Below are positions 1 to 10,129 of a stretch of 64,000 nt of DNA, one piece after another; the stretch's first letter is position 1, and every line of letters begins with the position of its first letter. The notes beneath the pieces were generated by a model, which worked only from the letters and a program-made list of their open reading frames with translations, made no database searches and had not been told where the DNA came from. A program made the translations under genes and the position numbers. The DNA comes from Tissierellia bacterium (GTDB lineage: Bacteria > Bacillota > Clostridia > Tissierellales > Sedimentibacteraceae), in NCBI GenBank assembly GCA_028709465.1, contig JAQVWY010000001.1, positions 62,001 to 126,000 of the forward strand, in the 5' to 3' direction.

Positions 1-369
1 ATTGTTTATGTATAATTTGTTTTTAATAAATGGTAATTTATATTTTACATATGGTATTTTATTATATAAATTATCATCATTGCCTATTGTAACTAACCAT
101 AATTCATATTTTTTACTCAGTTCTTTTAAAACTTCATAAGCAAGTGGAAATAATTCTAAATTATCAAAAAGTTCTTTCATACCAAATATCTCTTCAACAC
201 TATGATTTTTATATTTGTATAATAAGGGACAAATATCATGAAAGTCCCATGAGTTTAGTAAATTAGAATTAGCAGGTATAAAATCGTCATAATTTTTATA
301 AAGAAAATTATAAACCGTACAAAATGCTTTTGAACTATCAAAAATTGTTCCATCGCCATCCCAATACAT
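1..369 (-). CDS. HAD-like phosphatase / 5'(3')-deoxyribonucleotidase-like, truncated at window edge
   Basis: Minus-strand reading MYWDGDGTIFDSSKAF... has a DxDGT HAD motif near the N-terminus. Confidence 0.5.
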   Translation of the reverse strand, partial: MYWDGDGTIFDSSKAFCTVYNFLYKNYDDFIPANSNLLNSWDFHDICPLLYKYKNHSVEEIFGMKELFDNLELFPLAYEVLKELSKKYELWLVTIGNDDNLYNKIPYVKYKLPFIKNKLYINN

Positions 370-386
370 TATTTGCTTTTCTATAA

Positions 387-950
387 TTATTCCTCCTTTA
401 ACACTAATTTTTTAAATTCAGGTAAAGTTTCAATCCACTTACATAATTCTTGCCACTCAGGAAGTCTATGATTTTTTCTCTGTGAATAAACAGTTTTTAA
501 TGCTCTATAGTTAGTTGTAAGTCTTGCAGTTAATTCAAAACCTGCTGGATTAGAATATAATAATTTAAGATAGTCTTCTTTATCTTGTGACTGATTATAT
601 TTGTCTTTAAGTTCTTCCATAATATTAATTATCCTAGTGTCAACATATTCATTGTATTGTTTTGATAAATTAAATTTTGAAATTCTATGCATTGTAGATT
701 GACTACTTACAAATTCAACAAACCTATATCTTTCTAATTCTACCCATGCTTTATTTGAAAAGGTTAAATCAAATGCCACTCTTACTCCTGTGAGCCATTG
801 GTCGTGTCCCTCTCCTTTTTCAGAAGAAGCAAGATTAATTGTTGTTTTAGTAATTTCAGAATTACAATCATTTGTATTTGTTGCCATAGGAAATTTACTT
901 GCTCTTATACTTTCTTCTAGGTCATATACTTTTATATTTTCTATTTTCAT
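387..950 (-). CDS. ThyX-like conserved phage protein
   Basis: RYRFVEFVSSQSTMHRISK and TTNYRALKTVYSQRKNHRLPEW resemble phage ThyX-family proteins. Confidence 0.55.
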   Translation of the reverse strand: MKIENIKVYDLEESIRASKFPMATNTNDCNSEITKTTINLASSEKGEGHDQWLTGVRVAFDLTFSNKAWVELERYRFVEFVSSQSTMHRISKFNLSKQYNEYVDTRIINIMEELKDKYNQSQDKEDYLKLLYSNPAGFELTARLTTNYRALKTVYSQRKNHRLPEWQELCKWIETLPEFKKLVLKEE

Positions 951-962
951 TCAATCTCTCCT

Positions 963-1154
963 TTACTTTAAGTATTCCATTTCACCATCATATCTCAAAT
1001 ATTCATTATTACCTTCCAACCTCACAGGAATAAAAATATTGTTTATAACGAATCCATAAATATCATCATCAATTTTTTCTGTCGGATTTTCTAGTGTAAT
1101 ATTATTGAAATTTTCTTTTGCTTCTGCGTAAGTTAATAACGCTATTCCTTGCAT
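963..1154 (-). CDS. hypothetical protein
   Basis: ORF with RBS. Confidence 0.5.
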   Translation of the reverse strand: MQGIALLTYAEAKENFNNITLENPTEKIDDDIYGFVINNIFIPVRLEGNNEYLRYDGEMEYLK

Positions 1155-1252
1155 TTAACTTCCTCCTATATATTATATTTATTTTGTTTTAGGTTTATTT
1201 AATATTTTATTGAAACCATATAGAATAGAATAGTCAATTCATGCAAAAATAT

Positions 1253-1281
1253 GAACCTGCAAACCCTACTCTCCCAACGAT
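1253..1281 (-). repeat. dispersed repeat copy A
   Basis: Minus strand ATCGTTGGGAGAGTAGGGTTTGCAGGTTC. Confidence 0.55.
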
Positions 1282-1475
1282 TCTATTTTTTCAATATTTT
1301 CATTTTCTCGTATTTTTCTATTTCCTATCTCATAAAACCATTTAAAATCTGTATTACAATTTATTGCTTCAAAGTCACTATAGTTTTGATAATCTGTTTC
1401 TGGAATAGCCATATATCTGAAACATTCTTTATTTTTAGGACATTGTTCTGATTGACACATTACTATATTTGTCAT
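1266..1475 (-). CDS. small Cys-containing hypothetical protein
   Basis: ORF with RBS; CQSEQCPKNKEC. Confidence 0.55.
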   Translation of the reverse strand: MTNIVMCQSEQCPKNKECFRYMAIPETDYQNYSDFEAINCNTDFKWFYEIGNRKIRENENIEKIESLGE

Positions 1476-1529
1476 TTATTTCTCCTTTTGGTTTATATAC
1501 TATTTATTCAACACCTAACCGAATAATTT

Positions 1530-2267
1530 TTATAACTCAATATTATTCCATTTTTTATTTTTCCAGTATTTCCACTGAATTTCAGTACCATATATTCTAA
1601 TTTCAATATCTTCAATATTTTTCATATTAATAAACCAATTTTTATATTCATTTTTTATTGTATCAGTTTTACCGTTTATTTTTATATACATATCTATGGT
1701 TTTATTTATCTGTTCTAAAGACCACTCATAATCTGATAAATTAGCTTGTCTATAAAACTCAGCAATGTTTTCATCAACTTCCTTTTTTGCTTCATCATAT
1801 GTAAAATATACTTTATCAGGTCTTATACTTACATTTGAAATATGATGTACCCATAGAGGATATTTTTTTATAATTCTATAACCATCTTTAGTTATTTCAG
1901 TTTCAATTACGCCATGAAATTTTATTGAATCTTTTACAAGTAATCCATTTTTATATGCTAATTTTATACATTCTGGACTAGAAATTGCTCCTACACAATC
2001 TTTAATTTCATCATATGTAATTTCAAATAATTGAGTATTATATGACCAGCCTTTAGGAAGTTTTTTATATTTTTCTTCGCTTTTAAATTCGTTGATTGGA
2101 ATACCATTAATCTTTCTATTTTCTTTTAAACTGAGATAGTCAATACATACTGCATCTGAAAATTGTTCGTCTACCATTCCCATTTTTACACTATATTCAT
2201 GTCCATTTTGATGACACCAATAAACTATATCTCCTTGATTAAATCGTTTTTCATATCCTTGTTTCAT
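1530..2267 (-). CDS. hypothetical protein
   Basis: 245 aa ORF with RBS. Confidence 0.7.
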   Translation of the reverse strand: MKQGYEKRFNQGDIVYWCHQNGHEYSVKMGMVDEQFSDAVCIDYLSLKENRKINGIPINEFKSEEKYKKLPKGWSYNTQLFEITYDEIKDCVGAISSPECIKLAYKNGLLVKDSIKFHGVIETEITKDGYRIIKKYPLWVHHISNVSIRPDKVYFTYDEAKKEVDENIAEFYRQANLSDYEWSLEQINKTIDMYIKINGKTDTIKNEYKNWFINMKNIEDIEIRIYGTEIQWKYWKNKKWNNIEL

Positions 2268-2329
2268 TTTATCCTCCTTTTAATCAAATTAAGATTTGGA
2301 TGTGAAAAGTAATACTTTGTATGTATAAA

Positions 2330-2644
2330 TTAAATTGCTTCTAAATAATTAACTCTTTTACCAGTATTAATAGCATATTCTATTTCGCTTTTGGTACTAC
2401 TACCTATATATCCATCTTTATTAATTACAAACATTTCATCAGCTAAATCTATTTTTCTTTTATGCATATCATCAAGCATTTCTTTAGTACCTTCAGTCCA
2501 AACTTCATTATCTCCTGAGTGACCAAACAATCCTACACTAATTACTATATTACCTTCTAATGTTAATCTCTTTTGTGCTTCCATAAATTCATTTTTGAAT
2601 TTTGTACTGCCACAAAGAGTTATTATTTTATATTTACCTATCAT
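2330..2644 (-). CDS. nucleoside 2-deoxyribosyltransferase-like / DUF4406-like protein
   Basis: ITLCGSTKFKNEF...KEMLDDMHKRKIDLADEMFVIN..GYIGSSTKSEIEYA. Confidence 0.6.
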   Translation of the reverse strand: MIGKYKIITLCGSTKFKNEFMEAQKRLTLEGNIVISVGLFGHSGDNEVWTEGTKEMLDDMHKRKIDLADEMFVINKDGYIGSSTKSEIEYAINTGKRVNYLEAI

Positions 2645-2657
2645 TTAATCTCCTTAT

Positions 2658-2846
2658 TTAATCATCCATTTCATCCCACATAAATCTTATAAAAAACCAT
2701 TTGCAACCATATATTAATCTATGTTCATAACAACATATCGAGCCGTATGTATTTTTAATATTTAAATTACATTTATCAAGATTATCACAAGTTGCACAAA
2801 TAAGAACAAAATAGTTATAATTTAACTTATTTTTATTATTATCCAT
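2658..2846 (-). CDS. small Cys-rich hypothetical protein
   Basis: ORF with CATCDNLDKC motif. Confidence 0.5.
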   Translation of the reverse strand: MDNNKNKLNYNYFVLICATCDNLDKCNLNIKNTYGSICCYEHRLIYGCKWFFIRFMWDEMDD

Positions 2847-3244
2847 TTATTAACAACTTCACTTTTTATTTATTTTTTTATCGTGTATAAAATGTTTATA
2901 ATATAATTATAGTGCATAAAAATTAATTATTAAACTATTATGAATATTTTTATTACAAAAGTGCTATTAAGATTATTAATGTTATTCCACTTATAGTAAA
3001 ACACCAAGCAAATACGTCTGAAGCCTTGCACATTTTTACTAACCAATTCATAATATATCTCCTATTATTTATTTTTTATATTTTCAATTTTTATTGCTTG
3101 TGAAATATCTTTTATTAAATATTCCACAATATCATACCAACAATTTTTATTAATACAGTCATTTAGATTATTAATATCTATTAATGAAGTCTCAAGACAC
3201 TTTTTTATTCCTATTAAAAGCTTCTTATTCATTTATTACCTTTC

Positions 3245-3427
3245 TTATAAATTTGTAAATTTCGGATTATTTAAAACTTGCTCATAAATTCCCATATTTT
3301 TTAAATAGTTGATTATTCCGTTATTTTCTTCCGAACATTTTTGTTCATCTGGTGTTGAAAATATACATTTCTTATTTATTATTTTACAGTGAAATTCATC
3401 ATTAGTCTTACATATATGTTTACACAT
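3245..3427 (-). CDS. small Cys-rich hypothetical protein
   Basis: ORF with RBS. Confidence 0.5.
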   Translation of the reverse strand: MCKHICKTNDEFHCKIINKKCIFSTPDEQKCSEENNGIINYLKNMGIYEQVLNNPKFTNL

Positions 3428-3519
3428 TGTATTAATCCTCCTTTCTGTAATGATTAAATTATATCTACAAAATCAAATTTTGATAGGAATTTTGGAAAGA
3501 GGGTGGTTAGCCCTCTTTC

Positions 3520-4035
3520 CTATTTAGTATCAGTTGAACCAAAACCACCTTGTCTTTCATTTTCACTTATATCATTGTCTACCTTTAAAAACTTTTTAAA
3601 TATTCCTTGACCTATTCGTTCTCCCTTTTTAATTTCAACATCATAAGGAAAGAAGTTATAGAATTGAAACCTTATATGTCCATCATCACTAATATTTGAA
3701 TAAAAATCTGCATCGCAAACACCCACAGAATTTCCAAGTACTAAACCCTTCTTTAGTGGATTGCTTGAACGGTTGTATAGAAATAATGCTTCATCTTCTT
3801 GCATATAAGATTTAATTCCTGTTGGTACTAATACTGGTTTGATTACTTCATAATCATTTAAACCCATAAAAAATTTACCTATATTAACCAGCATTGCTCT
3901 CCATATACTAGGAACAATTGTATCTTTAGCGCATTCAAAATCATATCCTGCCGCATTTTTCGTTTGCCTTTTAGGGATGTTTATATTATTTTCTTCGTAT
4001 CGTTTACATACTTCAAATCCACGTATCTTACTCAT
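3520..4035 (-). CDS. dut: dUTPase
   Basis: AGYDFE, LFLYNRSSN, GERIGQGIF, GFGSTD motifs. Confidence 0.88.
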   Translation of the reverse strand: MSKIRGFEVCKRYEENNINIPKRQTKNAAGYDFECAKDTIVPSIWRAMLVNIGKFFMGLNDYEVIKPVLVPTGIKSYMQEDEALFLYNRSSNPLKKGLVLGNSVGVCDADFYSNISDDGHIRFQFYNFFPYDVEIKKGERIGQGIFKKFLKVDNDISENERQGGFGSTDTK

Positions 4036-4067
4036 TTAATTCCTCCACATTTATATAATATTTTTTA

Positions 4068-6443
4068 TTAAGAACATTTACTATATCCACACAAATTGCA
4101 AATTGTACAGCCACCTTCATTCCTTAATATTTCACCACATTCAGGACAATGAAATTTATCATATTTCTTATCTATTTGTTTAATTTTTTTAATTGGATTT
4201 TCTATATTTTCTGGTATAATTTTAGGATTTTGTATAGATTGTTCTTCTTCATTAAATTCTTGTAAAATATCTTTGAGGACATTTGCTATTGCTGAAGGAC
4301 AAGATTTACCTTTACATAATAATTCACCTTTACCCTTTTTATATTGAAAACTAGGGCAAGTTCCTGATTTATTCAATTGTTCTATTATATATTCTACAGG
4401 TACTCCACCACGTAAAGCGGCTGAAAGTAATCTACTATTTGCTTGTGTATTTACAGTACATCCACCAACACCATCGGTATTAGTAAAACAATCATATATT
4501 TTATTATCATTTTCATCTACACCCACAAAGAAATAAAGATTACCACAACCCGTTTTTAATTTATATTTTCGATACACTAAATCTTCTGGAACACTTTCAA
4601 TATATCCTCTAGGAATTTCCTCATAAATTGGAATGATTTCTTTAGTTTCTTTTTTATTAGTATTATTATCAATTAAAATTCCTTGTCTTAATTCATTTGG
4701 TCTAAATATTGTACATCCTTTAATACCTGCTTTGTGACATTCATCATAAATCTTTTGTGTTTCTTCAAATGAATAATTAGTAGGAACATTAATTGTTTTA
4801 CTTACAGACATATCGGTGTGCCAAGTTATTCGTTTTAACATATCTATATGGTCTTGCACTTCCATGTTCATTGCTGTAACAAAAATATTTTCATTTACTA
4901 TATTATCTATATTTGTTTCTTTCCATAATTTATAAGCATAGTCTTCCATTTTAATAATCTGTGTATCTTCTTCTTGTTGTCCACCAATTTTAATTTTTCT
5001 ATCATATGAAAGTGAAAATATTGGTTCTATACCAGAAGAACAATTATTACCAAAAGTTAAACTCATTGTACCTGTTGGAGCAATACTTAACAATTTTGCA
5101 TTTCTGATTCCATATTTTTTTATATCTTCTATTATAAGATTCCAAGAATCGTCTATGATTTTGTGTTTTTGTAAAAATCCACTTTGAATAAATTTTTCTC
5201 TATCTAAAAATTCAAATTCACCTTTTTCTTTTGCTAATTCTATAGATGCTTTATATGTATTTAAGCTTATAAAATTCATTAATTTAAAAACATAACTTCG
5301 TGCAGATTTACTATTGTATTTCATATTTAGCATTACTAAAGTATCAGCTAATGAAGTAATACCTAAACCTATTGTTCTAAATGCTTTCTGGTAATTTTCA
5401 TACATAATATGTGGAAATTTATTTTTATCAATTATATTATCAAGTAGCCTAACAGATATATATATTGTATCTTTTAACTTATCAAAATCAATTTCTGCAT
5501 TTAGGGTGAAAGGATTTTTAACAAAATTATGTAATATTAAACTTCCTAAATTACAAGCTCCACCAAATTCATTAGAATTAAGTTTTTCATTTGTTTTGGG
5601 ATTAATTCCAAATATTGTTCCTGCAAGATATTCAAAACATGGGTTTGAGCATACTATTTTTTCAATATACCATAAATTATTATCATTATTCATATTTGAA
5701 TAAAAAGCAATTCCTGGCTCTCCGTTTTCATATGCTTTTTGTGTAATTAAATCCCATAGATATTTTGCATTAATTTTCTTTTTGTATATCCATTTTGATT
5801 CATCATTAAGTATATTACCCTGTTTATCATACACTGGAAAATGTAAATATACTTCTTCATTATTATTTTTTGCTTCAATAAAATTATCATCTACCATGAC
5901 CGTTATATTAAAATGTTTAAGCTTATTTGTATCATATGATTTAGCATTTATGAAATCTTCAATATCCATACTATAAATATTCATCATACCCATGTTTGCT
6001 CCACGCCTATTTCCTTGTAAAATTGTCGCTGTTTGTGAATCAAAACAATCTATAAAAGAAACTGCCCCTGAAGCTATAGCATCATTAGAAGTAGGACTTC
6101 CTTTTGGTCTTAATTGTGAAAAATCATAACCTATACCCCCACCTCTTTGATGTGTGATTGCTCCTAGTTTAACTTTATCAAATATATCACTTAAATCATC
6201 TTGTATTTGTGGTGCTACAAAACAATTGTTTAATGTTAAATCTCTACCTATTCCTGCGTTACTCATTGTTCTACCAGCAGGGAAAAATAACCCTTCATTC
6301 ATTATATTAAAAAATTCATTTTCTTCTTTTTCATTATTTGCACAAAATTTCGCAACTCTATGTAAATTATCTTCTATTGTTTCATCATTTTTACAATATC
6401 TATCTTCCCATATTTGATATAAGATTGGATTGTCTATTTTCAA
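4068..6443 (-). CDS. nrdJ: ribonucleoside-diphosphate reductase, adenosylcobalamin-dependent (class II)
   Basis: FFPAGRTMSNAG, QRGGGIGYDFSQLRPKG, NPCFE, C-terminal zinc ribbon CPECGEIL..CTICNLCGYSKC. Confidence 0.9.
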   Translation of the reverse strand: MKIDNPILYQIWEDRYCKNDETIEDNLHRVAKFCANNEKEENEFFNIMNEGLFFPAGRTMSNAGIGRDLTLNNCFVAPQIQDDLSDIFDKVKLGAITHQRGGGIGYDFSQLRPKGSPTSNDAIASGAVSFIDCFDSQTATILQGNRRGANMGMMNIYSMDIEDFINAKSYDTNKLKHFNITVMVDDNFIEAKNNNEEVYLHFPVYDKQGNILNDESKWIYKKKINAKYLWDLITQKAYENGEPGIAFYSNMNNDNNLWYIEKIVCSNPCFEYLAGTIFGINPKTNEKLNSNEFGGACNLGSLILHNFVKNPFTLNAEIDFDKLKDTIYISVRLLDNIIDKNKFPHIMYENYQKAFRTIGLGITSLADTLVMLNMKYNSKSARSYVFKLMNFISLNTYKASIELAKEKGEFEFLDREKFIQSGFLQKHKIIDDSWNLIIEDIKKYGIRNAKLLSIAPTGTMSLTFGNNCSSGIEPIFSLSYDRKIKIGGQQEEDTQIIKMEDYAYKLWKETNIDNIVNENIFVTAMNMEVQDHIDMLKRITWHTDMSVSKTINVPTNYSFEETQKIYDECHKAGIKGCTIFRPNELRQGILIDNNTNKKETKEIIPIYEEIPRGYIESVPEDLVYRKYKLKTGCGNLYFFVGVDENDNKIYDCFTNTDGVGGCTVNTQANSRLLSAALRGGVPVEYIIEQLNKSGTCPSFQYKKGKGELLCKGKSCPSAIANVLKDILQEFNEEEQSIQNPKIIPENIENPIKKIKQIDKKYDKFHCPECGEILRNEGGCTICNLCGYSKCS

Positions 6444-6463
6444 TGTCTATTTCCTCCTAAATT

Positions 6464-6694
6464 TCATGCTTTATCTTTTAAATATTCTACGAATCTATTA
6501 ATCGCCAATATTTCCAAAGAATTCATCTGAACATTCTTTTTAACGAATTCTTTTCTCAATTCTTCTAGTCTTTTTATTGAAGTATTTTTTATTTCTGTTT
6601 TTATATTTTGTATGTATGAACTATCTTCAGCTAATCTCTCTTTATCTTCTATGTCATGTAATTTTTCATTTATCTCCTTTCTATCTTCAAGCAT
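6464..6694 (-). CDS. hypothetical coiled-coil protein
   Basis: ORF with RBS. Confidence 0.5.
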   Translation of the reverse strand: MLEDRKEINEKLHDIEDKERLAEDSSYIQNIKTEIKNTSIKRLEELRKEFVKKNVQMNSLEILAINRFVEYLKDKA

Positions 6695-6735
6695 TGGTAG
6701 TTTCCTCCTTTCTTGATTTATTTAATATTTGTTTA

Positions 6736-6933
6736 TTAAAATACTCCAAAATATCTGAGTATCATTCCCACTATAGCAACTGGAACAGATACTTCAGCAA
6801 TAATTAATCCTATAAGTGCATCTGCCCATAGTGGAAGTGACTTACCAAACCACATGAGTATTTCTCCAACTGACCATGCTCCTATTGTGATATTAGCAAG
6901 TATAATAAATACTACGCATCCTAAATTTTTCAT
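6736..6933 (-). CDS. small membrane protein
   Basis: Two predicted hydrophobic helices. Confidence 0.55.
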   Translation of the reverse strand: MKNLGCVVFIILANITIGAWSVGEILMWFGKSLPLWADALIGLIIAEVSVPVAIVGMILRYFGVF

Positions 6934-6977
6934 TTAATTTATCTCCTTTCTAAATATTTCAAGCAAACTTGTATTTG

Positions 6978-7643
6978 CTATTGATTTATTTTATTTATAA
7001 TAAAATTAACTATATCTTCAACTATTGGAGGTAATTTTTCTATTTCTTCATCAAGTATTTCAATATTAAATTCATCTTCAAAGTCCATGCATAATTCAAC
7101 CATATCAAGAGAATCAGCACCTAAATCATCTATTATATTAGATTTTGAATCTATGTTAGGTTCTTCTATTTTTAATTGTTCTGATATAATTTTATATATT
7201 TTGATAATATAGTCATTAGCTTCCTTAGTTTTAAGTTTTTTTGTATTATTAGTGTCAATAGTGTCAATAGTTTTTGTATTTTGTTTTTCACTCTTAATCT
7301 CTTTCTTTTCTTGTCTATTAGCATTCTTTATATATTTTATATACTGATTTCTTCCACCAAACACCTTTTTCAGATAAGCCATAGCTAAACCTTTTTCTTC
7401 GTCAAATTCTTCATTATGTGTTTTTACTATTGTTTTAGTTCCATCTTTCCACATTACTATTGTGGCTGGATTATTGAATATAACTTGCTTTATTTCTGGT
7501 AGTACAGTGAGTGTTGGAAAATAATCTATGTATGAACCTACTATATTACCTCTTTTATTTTTAATTGTAATAGTTGACATATCTATTTCGTAGTTTATTG
7601 GCATTTTTATTTGTTCCTCCTCTATCATTTGAATAAAAAACAC
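6978..7643 (-). CDS. fusion: phage KDGTKT-type domain plus C-terminal acyl carrier protein domain
   Basis: N-part VIFNNPATIVMWKDGTKTIVKTHNEEFDEEKGLAMAYLKKVFG; C-part IIDDLGADSLDMVELCMDFEDEFNIEILDEEIEKL with ACP DSL motif. Confidence 0.8.
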   Translation of the reverse strand: MFFIQMIEEEQIKMPINYEIDMSTITIKNKRGNIVGSYIDYFPTLTVLPEIKQVIFNNPATIVMWKDGTKTIVKTHNEEFDEEKGLAMAYLKKVFGGRNQYIKYIKNANRQEKKEIKSEKQNTKTIDTIDTNNTKKLKTKEANDYIIKIYKIISEQLKIEEPNIDSKSNIIDDLGADSLDMVELCMDFEDEFNIEILDEEIEKLPPIVEDIVNFIINKINQ

Positions 7644-7822
7644 ATTTGATCAATATTTAGACTTAATTTTTACTTTTACTGCACTTAATAGTATAGATAA
7701 AGTTCCAAGTGAATAACTTGATAACTTAACTGCTGATATCATAGCTATAATAGATGCCAATATTAACATTAAATTTATTATAAAAGTTTCTTTATTTGGT
7801 CTAATCCATTCCCAATTCATTT

Positions 7823-8029
7823 TTAATCCTCCTTTTCTATAATTTCAAAATTATTCTTATTGTATTTCTCTGGAAAGCAATACTTCTGCTCATTCACCAC
7901 GGTAGAATAAAACAATCCTATTTTTTTGTTTACTCCCATTTCAACAGGAAACATATCACCCTCCTTAAATATATACTGTAAATCAGAATCTTTAAATGTT
8001 TTTAGGAATTTTATGTATTTAGTTCCCAT
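7823..8029 (-). CDS. hypothetical protein
   Basis: ORF with strong upstream promoter. Confidence 0.55.
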   Translation of the reverse strand: MGTKYIKFLKTFKDSDLQYIFKEGDMFPVEMGVNKKIGLFYSTVVNEQKYCFPEKYNKNNFEIIEKED

Positions 8030-8049
8030 TAATTCACCTCCATAATTTT

Positions 8050-8077
8050 ATTATACTACCTTTTAGTTTATTGTCAA
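8050..8077 (-). promoter_or_regulatory. sigma-A-type promoter
   Basis: Minus strand TTGACA-N16-TATAAT. Confidence 0.8.
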
Positions 8078-8102
8078 GTAAATTTATTTAATATTTTATT
8101 AA

Positions 8103-8660
8103 CTATTTTTTATACCATCTCATACCGTATTTTTCTTGCCCTATTCTCATTAGTTCCCAATATTTACGCTGATAATCATCAGCATCTTTTTTATATCTAT
8201 TTTTACTACGAGTAAGTTTTTCTATTTCCGTTGGATTATCACTTTTTATTATTTTTTCTGCTTCTCTGTATAAAGAACGAATTAAAGAATCTTTAAGTAT
8301 TTGTTCGTCTATACCTAATTCTTGTCTTTTAGCTCTTTTTTCACATTGACCATCAATATAAACTCCTACATAATTAGGTATTTCGTCTTTTACTTCATTA
8401 TATAATTCTTGTGGCATTACATAATAATTATAATGCCCTATAAAAGTATTATGTGCTTTACTATGAAAGTCTGATTTAGATACTTTAATTTCATAACAAC
8501 GCCATATACCCTTAGTACCATAAGTTATATAGTCCACTCTTTCTTTGCCCCAAAATCCTATAGTGACTTCAAAACAACAGAATACGCCTTTTCTATGAGT
8601 TGCTTCCCATATTTCTCTCTCAAGTTTTAATGTTAGTTCAGTTTTGGCAATAAATATCAA
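8103..8660 (-). CDS. putative PD-(D/E)XK/MmcB-like nuclease-related phage protein
   Basis: VDYITYGTKGIWRCYEIKVSKSDFHS (D...EIK pattern). Confidence 0.5.
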   Translation of the reverse strand: MIFIAKTELTLKLEREIWEATHRKGVFCCFEVTIGFWGKERVDYITYGTKGIWRCYEIKVSKSDFHSKAHNTFIGHYNYYVMPQELYNEVKDEIPNYVGVYIDGQCEKRAKRQELGIDEQILKDSLIRSLYREAEKIIKSDNPTEIEKLTRSKNRYKKDADDYQRKYWELMRIGQEKYGMRWYKK

Positions 8661-8668
8661 CTCCTACT

Positions 8669-9118
8669 TTAAAATTCTTCATTACAATTTTCTTTATCAT
8701 TAAAATCTATATAACCTAGTTCTTCACCGCATTGATTACAAAGAGTTCTAATCCAATTTCCACGATGTTTAGTAATTCCTCCAGCCCCACATGATTCACA
8801 AATAGTAGTAGATCTCCCTTCTGCTTCACAAATTGCATTAAATATCGCATCTGCTATCAATGAAGGAATACTACCTGTATAAAAACATAAAATCCCGTAT
8901 TTTTCTTTTACTTGTAATACCATAAATTCATAATCGCTATTCTTGGGTAGTTTCATTAATTCTGTTTCAATCTTTTCACATAAATTCCATATTAATTGAA
9001 ACCAGCCTTCTCCACAAGAACAAGGCATTGGAAAATTAAGTTTTTCACCAGACCAAACATTACGTGCTTCCATGAATTTAAATTTATCCATTAGTTTTTG
9101 TTCTAATTCTTCTTTCAA
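8669..9118 (-). CDS. zinc-binding phage hypothetical protein
   Basis: CESCGAGG...LCNQCG. Confidence 0.6.
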   Translation of the reverse strand: MKEELEQKLMDKFKFMEARNVWSGEKLNFPMPCSCGEGWFQLIWNLCEKIETELMKLPKNSDYEFMVLQVKEKYGILCFYTGSIPSLIADAIFNAICEAEGRSTTICESCGAGGITKHRGNWIRTLCNQCGEELGYIDFNDKENCNEEF

Positions 9119-9540
9119 TTTATCCTCCTTTCTTATATTTATTTATTTTTTATTTGTTTCATCTTCAATTAAAGAATTAATACTTTCCTTTATGTCTTTA
9201 AATTGCATAGCTAAACCAATATTATCCATTAATATATCTTCATATAATAATATTAACTTATAAAGTTGATATCCTAAACCATTTAATTTTTGTAATTTTG
9301 TACTCAATATATATTCTCCTTTATACCAAACTCATCTTTGATTAAAAATTAATATCCATAATCAAACCATTCTTCAAGAGTAGATATTACATCCTTTGCA
9401 AATTCTATATAATCTGAATCACAATTATTATAATGTCTAATAATATCTTCGAGAATCATAGTGCCATTTTCATTCAACACTTTTTCGTTTTCTTCGTTAG
9501 TATATATTTCATAATTTTTTAACATTTATATTATTTCTCC

Positions 9541-9936
9541 TTATTTATAACTTTTAATTTGATTCATCTTTTCTTCTAATTTATACATATCAACTGCTTT
9601 TAATAAAGTATCAACCATCACTTTTCTTTTATCTATATCAAATTGCATAGGATACCATTTCAAGAAATATGAAATTACTTCATCTAATTGTTTAAAATGA
9701 TTATAGTTATTTTGTGTTTTTGTATCTGTATTTTTAACATTAGCTTGATTAACATTATCTAAATTTTTACTTAACCAATCATATGCTTCATTAATTTTTT
9801 TCATCTTTGTATCATTGCCACAAATATCTGGATGATTTTCTTTTGCTTTTTCTCTATACTTCTTTTTAATAATTTCTTCACTAATAGGGAATTTCTTTTT
9901 AATTTCTAGTATTTTAAATGCCGTATTTGCATCCAT
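9541..9936 (-). CDS. J-domain (DnaJ-like) protein
   Basis: YREKAKENHPDICGNDTKMKKINEAYDWL with HPD motif. Confidence 0.75.
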   Translation of the reverse strand: MDANTAFKILEIKKKFPISEEIIKKKYREKAKENHPDICGNDTKMKKINEAYDWLSKNLDNVNQANVKNTDTKTQNNYNHFKQLDEVISYFLKWYPMQFDIDKRKVMVDTLLKAVDMYKLEEKMNQIKSYK

Positions 9937-10129
9937 AACTTATCTCCTTATTTCACGACTAATTGATTCTTTCATAGTTACTACCTTTTTATCTATATAA
10001 CAATATAGAAAACAATACCCATAATCCAAATGAAATAAATAATGGAACATCAAAATGCCAAATATATATTTACGTCTTTTTGCTTTTTCTTTTTCAATAT
10101 CGTACACTAAATGACCTCCAAATCTTGAT

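Noticed and set aside
3494-3520. Intrinsic terminator of dut
   Set aside because: Strong 10-bp stem but no T-tract on the minus strand; listed only within the hairpin family.
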